64,000 nucleotides of DNA, taken from positions 1,208,330-1,272,329 of the forward strand of contig KV748203.1 of assembly GCA_001692895.1 (NCBI GenBank), in the 5' to 3' direction. Every line of letters starts with the position of its first letter. Positions within the stretch are counted from its first letter, which is position 1. Below the pieces are notes generated by a model that saw only the letters and a program-made list of their open reading frames with translations, ran no database searches and was not told where the DNA came from. Of this stretch, positions 24,117-35,613 are shown piece after piece. A program made the position numbers and the translations under genes. Source of the stretch: Cenococcum geophilum 1.58 (taxonomy: Eukaryota; Ascomycota; Dothideomycetes; Gloniales; Gloniaceae).

Positions 24117-24337
24117 TGTATAATTACAGCACCTACTGTACCAAACGCGTACTTACGCGTTTGGTGCACTAACCACTTATATACTAACTAATTAGGGGGG
24201 GAGGCGCGTCAGTATATAGACCACGTAGTCTACCTTAATAGAATTGACAGTTACCACCATCTAAAAGAGCATACAATACTATACGTATTTCGTGCCCCTG
24301 GATATGACTTAATTATATTATTAAGTTAATACAAACA
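24117..24337 (+). repeat. Copia 3' LTR
   Basis: TGTATAATTACAG to TTAATACAAACA, 221 bp, followed by the ATAAC target duplication. Compared with the 5' LTR it has four G-to-A changes clustered in CACTTATATACTAAC and seven other transitions; no transversion or indel. Confidence 0.92.
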
Positions 24338-24342
24338 ATAAC

Positions 24343-24606
24343 TAAACCCTAGAAAATAGATTAAAGAAGTTTTATTAATAATAGATATCTAAAGTCCGCT
24401 AAAAGGACCGACTTAATTAGTTAGGCGGAACTATACTATAAGAAATAACAGCAGAGCTAGAGCCTAAGGAAAATATTATATAAATCCCACTAGTATTGCA
24501 ATACTGCGTAGTTTAAGAAGTACGCGTTTTAGAAAGATTATTTAATAGAACTAAGTATAAAACGTTTAATTAGGGGACAGTTAAGTTTTAAGGTAGGGGG
24601 GGAGAC
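24343..24606 (+). pseudogene. 3' end of Gypsy #2 pol after the Copia insertion
   Basis: Joined to 18,212 through one ATAAC, the frame continues LFYN-N and then NRLKKFYWW-like residues and WKDRLN-like sequence up to about 24,490, as expected for the C-terminal tail of a Gypsy integrase. AGGTAGGGGGGGAGA at 24,591-24,605 could be the polypurine tract. A 3' LTR matching TGTGGTGGTAT does not follow, so the element's right end is missing or rearranged. Confidence 0.6.
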
Positions 24607-24699
24607 GCAGATAACAGCTATGTAATCTATTTATTCGCCGTATTTCCTAAAGCTCTTTTTATTATATATTCTTATTTACCTTTTAGCTATAGGAATCTA

Positions 24700-27490
24700 A
24701 TGCATATTAATAGTAAGGTAAGGATAGAGGAATATCGCGTATAACTACCTAGATTCTTTTACTGTAAATATATTAGTTTAGCTTACCGCTCTTACTAAGC
24801 TAATAGCGATTTTCTATACTAGGTATGGAAAATTATAATTAGTTTATTTAACAATTAGAGCTAGCAGAACTCTATACTACCACCTAGATTTAGTAGACTA
24901 TTTAGATTAGGAAACTCTATTTAGAAATTTACCTTCTTGCCTTTAATAGACCTTTAGGATAGCTATAATTAACTAAGGTATAGACTAAGTAGAATTAAAA
25001 GCAATAGCTTACCTATTATGTCTTTATCTAATAAACTAGTGGTCCTCTATAAAGGAGCTAAGCGATAGATTAGTAACGTCCTTATGGAAGTTAGAGGCTT
25101 CGCGGTTAATTAGCGTTGTGTAGTGCTTATCTAAATCTATAATAAGATTTTGCTCTTTTAGGAAAGCTACGCAGATGCTACTGGTGTAGTAGTTAATTTT
25201 ATTAACTAGGATAGCGGACTATAAGTATCTTTAGGAAAGAACGCATTCTTATTAATCTTTAGAGATATCTCTAACATTAGCAAGATAGCTAAAGATTAAA
25301 GAAACCGGTATAATAAGGCTAAAGAGACTATCCAAAAGGCCTAGGGATAGGAGGTTCTAAACAGGCCGCTTAAATACATAGTCTCCTATAACTTCCTCTC
25401 CGCTATTTAAAAGCTTATAGCCTACCCACTTTCTAAAGTTATAATAAGAGTTAATAAGGCGCTAATTAAAAGGCTTAATTATCTAGGACGCGGTATTAAG
25501 AATACCACCTGACTATAACTAGCCGATTTTATACTTATACCTACGAAGTTAGAAAGGGTAATATTAGACTAGGTAGTGAATAAGTATAGTTTAAAGAGAT
25601 ATTTAACTAGCTTCCTTATTTTGAATAAGGACCTATCGCTAAGAAGTAAAAGACTAAGTACTATAGGACTAGAGGTTACTAATGTTAGAATTAGGTAAGT
25701 AGGAGAGAGCTTAGCTCTTATACTGCAAATATATTTATAATATGCTTCTAACATAATTAATTTATTAACCTTTTAGCCGTTAACACCTATTTAAGGAGGA
25801 GGCGTTAGTATTATACTAAGCCTGTTCTAACAGGGATCACCTATATTAGTTAACTCGCCTTTATTATCTATAAACGAAAGTATTCTTGTAGCTAAAACGC
25901 CTATTAGCTTACCCTTATAGCTGCTAGTATCTTCTTTAAGAAGGAATCTAAGGAGAAGGCTTGTGGTTGCTTACCTAAAAGTAAAAGGGCTAGGAGTAAA
26001 GGTAATATTTAATAAAAATGTTATAGAGCTAGGAGAGGATAAGGAGTATATTAAGGAGGCCGCAGATACTATGGCGATACTCCGTTTAAAACGAGGGTGT
26101 GACTATAAGGATAATATGCCGGCTTATCTTAAGGCGTCCCTAAACTAAACCACTAAAATTAAACCTACTAAGGTTATAAAGCTCTTGCGTAGTTAGTATA
26201 GGGCGGCTAGTTCTAATCTAGAGATATATATAGTCTGCTAGATGCACACGTAAGCTATAAAAGGACGTATAGGTTTAGCAATAAAGGGTCTAAACTATGC
26301 CGCACTATATTATAGACTCTAGCTAATATATTACGCTTATAACTAACTTAAGACTATAAAAATAGATCTAACTACGTACTTCTAGTTTAGAAAAACTTAT
26401 AGACCTCTAGTTCCGTCTAACTCCTTAGGGCTATATAAGTTTATCCATAACTCTATACTAAGGTTTTCCTATAACTAAGAGGTTTTACTTAATTAGATAC
26501 TATTACCGGACGACTAAGATATATAGCAGCGAGAAGGATCCGTGGTTTTAAACGTATTTAGATAGTAGTAGGATTTTAGCATCTTAGCTATAATTAATAA
26601 GGATATATATATATACCGTCATTATTAGCGTCTAATTAATAGGCGGCTAAATTACAGCTAGTTAAGAACGATGGTTTATAGTCTTTGCTAATAGCTTATA
26701 AGATAAGATCCTTAGTATTACTGTCTTTATTACGCTCTTAGGTCTAACAGTTAATAGCGACTTATCTCCTATCCTTATTATATAAAGTTCGCGGTTAAGG
26801 GAGATTCTATAGCTTTCCGCTATATTAATGTAAATATTCCTTCTCTTATAGAGGGCGGACGCGGTATAGACATAATTTAAGAAAGCGTTTCTCTAGATAA
26901 CGAAACTAAGGATAATTATATAGTTATCCTACCTAGTATGCATTATTACTTAAAGTTATAGTGGGTAGATCTTAAAGCACGAGGGTTAACTAAGGGTAAT
27001 GGATTTATATATAAGATCTCGGACTAAGACTGGACCACTAAGGATGTAGAGAAGTATATAACCAACTAGGTGGCTTAGCTGTGTCAGAAAGGAGACGTTT
27101 ATATCACTATACCTTACCTTCCTTATAGGGTAAAAGGACCTTCAACTAGGATCCGGCGAACGATACTGCTATAGTTTATTAGTATTTAAGACAATTATAA
27201 TAACCTTAAAGTCACTAAAGGAGGAACCTAGGCAGAGCTAGCAAATACTTACTAAGACTTAAAGGCGCTACCCCACACGCCATCTAGACATGCTAATCTT
27301 TACGGCGTAATCCTATATCGCTTCCCCGCTGCAGTTAAGCTTATAGCTACCAGCGCCGTATCTAACGCCCTTCTAGGTAGACAACGGTGGGATTCTCTAG
27401 TGGTAGTTCGCGATTATAACCTTTTTTTACTAGCAATGGGAACAAAGTTAGGAAATAGATGCATTCCTACCGTCTTAAGGCTGATAAAAA
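24700..27490 (+). pseudogene. Long unrecognised frame, possible fungal multi-hundred-residue protein
   Basis: One plus-strand frame can be read for about 900 residues when TAA/TAG is taken as mutated Gln/Trp, which is far beyond chance in this sequence. Landmarks: NVLMEVRGFAVN near 25,070, YNFLSAI near 25,390, VKGLGVKVIFNKNVIELGED near 25,985-26,043, WVDLKARGLTKGNGFIYKI near 26,965, GDVYITIPYLPYRVKGPSTR near 27,090, HANLYGVILYRFPAAVKL near 27,290 and SNALLGRQRWDSLVVVRD near 27,365. The GD...P...H/Y segment followed by RRT resembles the end of JmjC/2-oxoglutarate-type folds seen in fungal proteins, but this is a weak impression. No transposase or polymerase motif is present. Real product unknown. 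Confidence 0.5.
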
Positions 27491-28488
27491 CTACAAGGAT
27501 ATATTTTAGCTTATACGCGTAACGGAAATAGAGCGCTTTAATAGCCGCTTATGCTTCTATTACGTTAATAATAAAATTAATCCTTTAACTGTTTCGGTAG
27601 ACCTAAGTAGGGTGCCCCCTATTATTATAAAAGGACAGAGTTATACGGAGCTGCCTAAAGAATTATAAAACAGAACTAAATATATAGAAAGACGTAAGAG
27701 AGTAATATTATTTAAGAGTCACTAGTCTAAAGCCTCTTGTGCTACTTAGTTAGGCGGATAAAAGCGGTCTTACTTAGCCAGAACGGAGTCTCCTTACTTA
27801 CCGTCTTGGGTCTATAGCAAGGGCAAAAAGCGTATACAGTTACCTGCTACGCCTTCGTTTCAAAGATAAGGAGTTTTAAAGTTTTGGAAGTTGTTAGGGA
27901 ATAATAACTTAGGTAGTTACAGACCAAAACTCCCCTTAGCGGAATCCGACTTGGTTAGTCAGCATTGCCGCTATACTTAGGCGCCAAGCACCCGCGACTT
28001 ACCCGCTGCTTAGGCTGCTTACCCTCTTGCTTAGGTTATGCTTAGGCTGCTTAGTTACGTTGCTGCTCCTTTATCTTATTAACTAATTATACCTTAAAAG
28101 TGCTACGTCCTTACCGTGTAAATTAACAACTCTACATAATAATCTCAAGTGCCGCGTTTTGGGCCCACAGGGCTCCTAAAACTAGGTCCCCTTTAAAATA
28201 GAGTATTCGCCCGTCCTAAGCTGCGCCTATATATAACATGGCGTCCCTAAAGGTGTTGGGTAAAGAGGAGGTGCCTTATCTCTTGCTATGAGATCTCCTC
28301 TAGTCGCGTTTATTCGCTCCATTCTACCTACCTACCGCTTAATTTCCATCCTATCTTCTCTCTTTCCCTCTTTCCTTTTACCTGCTGTTCTGTAGCTCGC
28401 CCGTCCGTTCCTATAAGCTCGTTTTTATATTCACCTTCCCTTCCTTTTTCACCTTAGCTTCTGCTTACCTTGTCTGTTTCTCTATAAA
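27491..28488. other. Intergenic region upstream of the recombinase, with pyrimidine-rich leader
   Basis: 27,491-27,760 may hold the decayed tail of the preceding frame. 27,990-28,060 contains imperfect repeats of CTTACCCGCTGCTTAGGCTG. From 28,270 to 28,480 the plus strand is pyrimidine-rich (CTTCTCTCTTTCCCTCTTTCC), the usual look of a fungal core promoter and 5' untranslated region, leading to the ATG at 28,489. CpA/TpG is less depleted here than in the flanks. Confidence 0.45.
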
Positions 28489-31428
28489 ATGCCAAGAAAG
28501 AAGAACCCTTATAAGTTCCTCGCCGTAGTAAGGGTAAAGGGCTCTAACTAAAGTAGGGAGGGTATAAATAGCATTAAAGTTCGAAAGCGTCTTAAGCCAA
28601 AGATAGAGAAAGCTTATCTTAGAAAGGTAGAGCTATGGTACTAGTAAGTTATAATTAGTATACCATAGCGGTTGGATTCCATCCCGTTTTAACCCTTTAC
28701 TAAATAAATTCGCTAAAGAATATCCTAGTTCTTCTCTATATAATTTAGCATCCTTAAAAGATTTCGTTAAGAATATAGTATATAGTATTAATGGCGTTAA
28801 GGATAATCTAACGGCAGCCTTAGATACCATTAGCTAGTACTAAAAGGATTTTATAGCTAGCTAGCGTTATATTAATACCGCAATACCCGTAAATATAACC
28901 CTCTCTATTACAAATATATGTTCCATCTATATTTCCCTATTTTCTCCTTATTAGAGTCTAATCTTATTTAGTTTATTAAAGGCCCGCTAGCCAATAAACT
29001 AGAAATGCCTAGGAAAAAAAGGCCGAGAAGGTTTATAACTAAGAACCACTTTATTTATTTAGGAAGGCAGCTGTAGATGGTAGATTAGGTTGCGTATAAA
29101 TAACCAGTAATAAGAGTAAACAATTAGGCGGACCTTATGGCTATTATTTATTCTTCCGCGTGAGTTGGCGAGTATATTAAGTCTAGCTATTAAGCGGGTT
29201 CCGACTAGGGTTTGCACTATAAGGTAAGGAAACCCCCCCCCCCNCCCTAATATGTATATATATATAGCGTAGCAGGCAAATAGGTTAACTTAGTTATAAT
29301 ATAGGATATAACTTTTGTAGTATTTTATAATAAGTACGGAAACGCAGAGTTTGCTATTTAAATTGTTTAAGATGCTAAGAATATAACTATAACACTAGAT
29401 AAGAGGTAAGCGCTAGGTTACTTAGCCTATTAAGTTAAGCAGCGGTTCTAATTCTTATATTAGTAGGCTAAAACACTCTCTATACAAGGGCATAATACTA
29501 ATGCCTCTTATTTACAACCCTATACTTCTAATACTGGCTATGCTTGTTGTAATAAAGGCATTTAGGGACTACGACACTATTAAAGAGCTCCTTAACATAG
29601 TACCACTAGAGGGGGAGATGCTTTATTTACAATGGAAAGAAAGTATACTTAACACGCCTTTTTTTAAGAGCATATCCGTAAGATAGAAAATCGAGAAGGT
29701 AAACGCATTTAGCTTCCGCCTTAGAGCACTAGGTATCCGCACGGGATACCCTTAGCCGCTTATAATTTACGATTTTAGAGCGGAGGGCTTATACTAGATT
29801 GGTATATATACAGTTATTCCTTCTATCTTTAGGCTACTTACTAATTAATTTCTAGTAAAGATAAGCTATATTTAGCTATTTAAAGAATAAAGCACGCTAG
29901 GCAGAGAGATTTAAATACATTTAATAATTATTATATGCCCAATAATAGTGGTATAGATGGCTAGGCGAGCTACTTCGGCACCGAGCTATGCAGTATTATT
30001 AATAACCTCTTCCACGGTTTATCTCTCCCTTATAACCTAAAACTATAGCAATCTCTCCTAGCAGAGAAGTAGTATAAATTTAAAAATAGCTCGAAATATA
30101 TTAATATAGAGGAGGAGACCGCCGCTCTAAAAGGGAAGAAGGACGTAAACTCTATAACCCGTTAAAAGGAGCTTTATACGCAAAAACGTAAGCTAATTAC
30201 TAAAGAACTTTATAAGTAGTAGAAGGTGCAGCCGTATAGACCAGGTGTTAATAATAAGGATAATACCTTATTATACTATTACCGGACTATATTTAACTAA
30301 ACTTGATTTCTTATACCTAAACGGGACCGCCTTATATCTATTCTTTTCGATATTAATGCCTTATAGAGCCCTATAGGTCTCCACGCTCTCCACGACATAG
30401 TTACGCTATATTAAAAGGATGCTGAAGTAGAGTTTTAACCGGGCTTAGAGCCAGAAAAGTGCTATTGCTCTAACTTAGCGGGCCAGTAGAAGACAGCTTA
30501 ATCTCCGCTTAGCAATATAAAGACAAAGACCACTTATAATTAGAGGTATATATATAACTGCTATAAAAAGAGTTACAATGGCTTTTTTAAGCTATGCTTC
30601 CAATATAATAAGTGGATTTTTAGGGAGGCATAATAAAGCAACTACTGCTAAGCGCATCTGGACGACTATAAGACACTTCCTATTTAATGTAACCCTCTTA
30701 TATACAATAGGGTGCTCGCTACTACCGGCTACTATCCTTTCTGCCTTAGTAGTACTGCGCTAGCTGCGGTGCGGATGCATTAATTTCTAAAACGGGCTAT
30801 ATAGAAAGAGCATATCTATAGGCATATAGAAACCCTAGACGAGAGTAAACCACTAAATTACCCTTACCTAGGTTTATAATGCACGGCAATATTTAATTTA
30901 GTTAGGAAGCTAAAATTCTATCTCTAGGATATTTATTGCCTTAACTTTATTAAGAAACTAAAATTACTAAAAAGATTAAAAGAAGACTATAAGGTAGAAA
31001 TATAGCCGGCTAAAGTTAAAAGGCAGAGGTCCAGCTATAAGAAGGAATTAAGTATAGGTAATAAAGCTCCAGCTAAAGTAGGATACGGTTTTATTAACAA
31101 GATAATAGAAAGCATTAGCTAATACCTATCTAACAGATCTATAACACCCTTAAGCCGTTTAATATTAGATTTCGGCAATTATATAAGTAGTGGCTAAACT
31201 AGGAACGGAAGCTTTCCCACTACTAACACCCCACCGCCATCTATGTGCAGTAGGATACTTAAGAAAATTAACCCTAAACTTCTTACTTAAGTGGCGGCCC
31301 GGGGTAGTATAATATCTAAGTATAATACAATTATATAGTAGACCTTATAACCCCTAATAAAGACAGAACGCTTGCTCTAAATTAAAAAGATTCTAATATA
31401 ACTTTAACTTCGCGTACGTATTAATAAC
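28489..31428 (+). pseudogene. DUF3435-type tyrosine recombinase with C-terminal zinc-finger region
   Basis: Start MPRKKNPYKF at 28,489. The frame shows the fungal DUF3435 pattern: KAYLRKVELW, YNLASLKDFVKNIV near 28,740, MPRKKRPRRFITKNHF near 29,004 (tool-like linker before the catalytic half), LMAIIYSSA-x-VGEYI near 29,137-29,175, then after an intron FYNKYGNAEFAIQIV. Further on are GEMLYLQW...LNTPFFKS, LRALGIRTGYP near 29,720, YDF-R-AEGLY near 29,770 (HxxR box, His now Tyr) and NNYYMPNNSGIDG near 29,925 with the nucleophile Tyr kept. The first catalytic Arg (A-R-VGEY) is a TGA at 29,160-29,162. Then PERDRLAS-like PKRDRLISILF and a Cys/His region (CYCSN, LCF, YPFCLSS, HIYRH) to about 30,960. 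DUF3435 proteins cut and join DNA; Starship captains are one branch. Confidence 0.75.
29224..29304 (+). other. Spliceosomal intron in the recombinase relic, with poly-C tract
   Basis: GTAAGG at 29,224 to ATAG at 29,304, 81 bp, with TTAACTTAG as a possible branch region. Removing it joins HYK to DITFVVFYNKYGN in frame, as the family expects. The intron holds a C run (29,233-29,247) with the only ambiguous base of the window, N at 29,244. Confidence 0.65.
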
Positions 31429-31789
31429 TAACGGCTAAGATTATCGCGTCTAACTAGGGTATAGATTGTCTTATATACATAAGAGATATAGAGGACTATT
31501 TAACTATTAAAGCCTTATTTTACGGCGTAATACTAGAGGACTTAACTAATGCTACTTTAAGCCTAGAATGTATAGAGATTGGGAAATAGGAGTATAGCGC
31601 TCTAAACGCTCTAGTTGTTCTTAATAGTGCTAATCTACTTAGCCCTAGGTATATTAATTTTAGTATAACCCCTTATAACGTATACTTAGGACATACCTCT
31701 ACTTCCAATCTACGGATTAATAGCCTACTATTACTAGCTAAGTACACTAAAGGCAATATTAGAGAATCAACCTCTATACAAGCTATTTA

Positions 31790-32030
31790 AGATATTGGTC
31801 TACTTACTTTTGTAGATATAAAGGATAACCAGTTCACTATTAAACGGCTAGTTAAAAAGCACGTCCGCCAAGTTAGTAAATATAGGAAAGTCTAGTATCT
31901 AGTTAAGTGGAAAGGGTATCCTAATAGTAAAAACACTTAGGAAGATAAGATAGATATATATAATAATCTAATTAAGGCCTTTAAAGCCCGGAAGAGCCTT
32001 AGCGTCTTAGAATGACCGTAGTCGAGGTTT
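31790..32030 (+). pseudogene. Chromodomain fragment
   Basis: The frame reads DNQFTIKRLVKKHVRQVSK (split here), then YLVKWKGYPNSKNT and EDKIDIYNNLIKAF, a clear chromodomain (YLVKWKGY...NTWEP pattern, Trp now TAG). It probably ends a chromovirus polymerase or a small chromodomain protein; the region just upstream (31,430-31,790) gives no integrase motif I can recognise, so its source is open. It is a different copy from the chromodomain at 5.6 kb. Confidence 0.65.
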
Positions 32031-32368
32031 AAAAGATTACCGTTTAATTACTACTCTTACTCCCTACTAGGTTTAAGGTCGAGCCTATAACTCTATAATT
32101 AGACTAATATATTAGGCACTATTTTCTATTATAATTTTTTTTCCTTTTCCTTTAACTTTTAAATTTATTAAGGATACTTTAAGAATACCTTTAATAGTTA
32201 TAGTTATAGTTTACTAATAGAGATTTACGCCCCTAACTATGTCCCTACTATATAGACTAAAGTTCTTAAATTCTAAGTAATAAGGATTAATGTAGTAACA
32301 TAGACCTACGCTAATTTTGGTATTGCTACCACTTACCTCTTAAAAAGGTTGCACTATTGTCTTTCCTA

Positions 32369-32502
32369 TCCCTTATACCGATAATTTAGGTGTTTAAAGT
32401 TGTGGCCTATACGCACTAACCAAATCACAGGCGGTCAATAGCGACAATTTTATAATTTTCTCGCATAGACTACTATTTTAAACACCTTATCGGTGTAAGG
32501 GA
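32369..32502. mobile_element. 134-bp MITE with TA target duplication
   Basis: Terminal inverted repeats TCCCTTAYACCGATAA plus GGTGTTTAAA (the left arm carries a 4-nt TTTA between the two blocks) bound a 134-bp unit flanked by TA on each side (32,367-32,368 and 32,503-32,504). The centre (CAAATCACAGGCGGTCAATA) keeps CpA and TpG, so it is not RIPed. TA duplication and length suggest a non-autonomous Tc1/mariner-type element; the family is not identified. Confidence 0.75.
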
Positions 32503-32779
32503 TAGTGTATATTAGTTATACTATAAATAAAAGGTTCCTAGAAAAGGGACCTAACCTAAAATAGGTATCCTAGGACTAGTTCTAGGGCCCTAAATTACAT
32601 CCTATTAGAACCTATATTATTTTTATACTAAGCTAAGCAGCCTTATATTACTTAGTTTAAATAAATAAATAAATCTTTTATTCGTATTTTCGCGGATCAT
32701 AGAGGTATAAACTAAAATAGCTCTAATATAATTAAGTAATATTAAACGCGGAAAGTCGAGGAACAAGTGCTAAGAGTAA

Positions 32780-33520
32780 TTATTAAAACATATACGTAAG
32801 ACCGAGTAAGCTCTATTTAATTATAACTAACGCTTCTATAGGGAGCAAGTTAGGAATTATAATAAAGCCGTTGTAAGTTTGTCTTATTCCTAGCCCAGAC
32901 AATCCTTATATTTAGAAAGTGCTGCTAAAAAAGGAGGAGCTATTCTTAAAAAAAAATTTGAAAAATATAAGCAATTATTCTATTAGTGCTTATAAGGAAT
33001 TATATAAAGGAGTTAGTATAACGTTTAAGGCTATATAGGTTACAATTACCGTAAAAATAAACTCTATAAAAGCATAAGGCGTTATAATATCGGTAAATAT
33101 ATATAAGATATTTTAAATTATTAGGTTTCCTAACTTCTTATAAATACTAAACTACCCAAAAGTTAGCTTTAGTATAAAAATTAACAAGTTACGAACGGAA
33201 AATGCTAGGTTAGCTTAAGAGTTAAGTAAATTAAAAGATGAGATATCTATAGAGATAGAGCTTAGGTAGTAGGCAGAGGAAGAAGTAAATTAGCTTAGAA
33301 ATACTAACCAGCAACTTTAACGGGAGGCTTAGGATAGCGTAATAAAGTATATTTAAGGGCTTAATTTAATTAGGCTCCTATTAGAGGAGTTAAAGACCTA
33401 AGCGCCTCTAGGAGGTTGCGAGGTCTTTTATTAGGTTAAATACCCAATCTAAGCCAGTAATTTAGATAGTTAAAAATTTTAAGTATTTAAAATTCGCTAT
33501 AAGAATAAGAGGTATCTGGA
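32780..33520 (+). pseudogene. Unrecognised relic with a coiled coil
   Basis: Reading stops through, the plus frame gives KLRTENARLAQELSKLKDE then ISIEIELR-QAEEEVN-LRNTNQQL from about 33,185 to 33,330, a heptad pattern typical of a coiled coil. It is followed by NLIRLLLEELKT and GGCEVFY. N-terminal part (KEELFLKKNLKNISNYSIS) is less clear. No domain family recognised. It may be one of several small host-type genes in this block. Confidence 0.4.
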
Positions 33521-34150
33521 AGGTTATAAAAGTGAGCAAGCAAGCATATAAAGTGGGAATGAAAGAGTAACGTCCGTCCCTACGTCGAGAGACGCACCCC
33601 GTCCCGAGACGAATCCACAGTTTAGATATCTTAAGTCTCTCCCTTATAAGTCTGCGAAGTTGTTGTCAATATATCACTATTCTTCAGCTATTTCTCCCCT
33701 AGAAAACTAGTCTGCAACGAGAATTACTACAGTCTTAGTTATACTATTAATCGTTTCGTTAACGCTATCAATTGCCACTTCAGCTATTCCCCCCTGCTTA
33801 ATCGCGACTGTTAAAGTCTCTTTAAAATTCGGAGTACTTAGGGGGAAGTTCTATTAAGAATAAATATAGCTCTAAGTTTTAAAGATACACTTCCCTAAGG
33901 AACGTATATTCCGGGAGTTTCGCTAGGTAAAAGTAGGGGCCTTAACAGCTTCCCGCTTTAGCGTGGTATTTTAGTATACATTAGCGTACACTAACGTATA
34001 CTAGCCTGTATATATTATATTATATTTAGCCGTATTCTACAGCGTTTTAGAATAACTATAGCGCATTACATTAGGTTTTTTAGAAAGTTTCTATTAGCGG
34101 CTATATGGCCCGTTTATTGTTGCCTAGCACTACTATAAGAAGAGAACGCC
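33521..34150. other. No gene recognised
   Basis: 33,560-33,620 is less RIPed (CCGTCCCTACGTCGAGAGACGCACC). The remainder is mixed AT-rich sequence with a short open frame near 33,670-33,800 that matches nothing I know. Confidence 0.3.
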
Positions 34151-34699
34151 GTCGTAGCTTTTTAAAAAGTGATTAGCTATTTATACAGTAGTAAAGAGGT
34201 CTAATATACCTTTTATTGTATAATAGCAAGAATCTAGATACTGTACGTAGTAATAGTGCTATAAAGTGGGACCGGATTTCTAACCACGGCCTACTTACTT
34301 TATAGTTATAGCTAACTATCCTGCACAGTATCCATAAAATGCCTATTCCCACTTCTAGAGAGCAATCCTCTAATATTACATTAGATTAACATAAATAAGA
34401 GAGGTAATAATATATTCTCTAGCTCTCTAGCTTTATTAATAACACTAAGTTAATAAGCTGGCTTAGTATTAAGAAGACTATAAAAATCCTTAATAACATC
34501 AAAAGAGTACGTTAGGTTAGAGCCTATAAGATATAATTTTAACAGGTAAAGGCTAAAATAGCAGTAGTGGTCTATCTCCCAGACGCTATTTTTAAGGATC
34601 CTATAGTTGCCTTAAATCTCGCTTTAATTAAACCTACACTCCCTACGCCGTATAACTGTATCTAATATCCCAACGTAATATAGATATACAAAAACTCTC

Positions 34700-35002
34700 T
34701 GTTAAACTAGATTGGATTTCCTTACTACTATCTTAACACTGGCTTTAAGTCTAGAACCCTATGTCTTAATACCCCGCTCCTTACCTTATATATCCCTCGT
34801 ATATCTCTTATATGTCTTATATGTCTTATTAAATGTCTTATTAAATGTTTTATCAAATATCTAAATACCTGTTTCCATCACCAAATAACAACGTAGTTAT
34901 TATTCTATTTATAACCTATTTATTACCTATCTAGTATATATATAGAGGCTCTAGAGCTCTCTTTAATAGACAGAGTTCTTATACCTAGTTATCCGTTCAA
35001 TA
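34700..35002 (+). mobile_element. Solo LTR, copy 1 (target duplication CTCTC)
   Basis: Starts TGTTAAACTAGATTGG and ends CCGTTCAATA (original CAACA is likely, last C changed by RIP). It is flanked by CTCTC at 34,695-34,699 and 35,003-35,007. It contains TATATATATAGAGGCTCTAGAG (TATA region) near 34,936-34,957 and a short internal tandem array TATGTCTTATATGTCTTATTAAATG missing from copy 2. It is a separate insertion from copy 2 because each has its own duplication. Confidence 0.8.
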
Positions 35003-35613
35003 CTCTCCAATAAACAAAGAATCTTTTTAGATTGCTATCGGAACGTTTAAGGAAATATATTAGCTAATATAGCGAAAGGGAACGCACCCAGTTAAGGTAT
35101 TTAATAGAATAATTTACTTCTTTTACGACAACAAATGGAACACAATTCTCCCTATTAGTATAGCTTCTTTCCTAGATAAAGCAATTAAAATTCTAAAATG
35201 GAATAAACTAAGCGTAGGCTTCCTTTCTACGTTTATATAATGGCTTAAAAACTTATAAAAGTATTTATCTAATATAAAGCATAATTTCTAGTTTATTTAA
35301 GGTTTTAATATTATTAAGGGATAATACCACCTAATACTTGTTTATTAATCTTTTACTACTTAGTAGAGAAGATAGAAGAGCTCTAGAAGAGTCGTAAGAT
35401 GGTATTTATAAGGGGGTGTTTAGAGCGCATTACTAGGAAAAGGCTACTATGCAAAACAGTAGCGCGACTATTAGAGATATTCCGTATAGTGTAGGTAGAA
35501 GTTACTAGCCGAATTATACCTAATTAAATAAGATACTTATATAATTGATAAGCTAAGCAAATATCGCCTATAGACGCTGATTAACGTCGCCTAAAAATCC
35601 TTTACTAAGTATA

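Larger units (their letters stand above)
18213..24342 (+). mobile_element. Complete Copia retrotransposon with LTRs and ATAAC target duplication
   Basis: Two LTRs of 221 bp (18,218-18,438 and 24,117-24,337) bracket one gag-pol frame. The 5 bp before the first LTR (18,213-18,217) and after the second (24,338-24,342) are both ATAAC, a target-site duplication proving the borders. The insertion splits the integrase end of Gypsy #2. The LTRs differ at 11 positions, all transitions. The internal part is heavily RIPed. A 71-bp tandem duplication in the leader and a foreign solo LTR at 21,829 are described separately. Confidence 0.93.
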
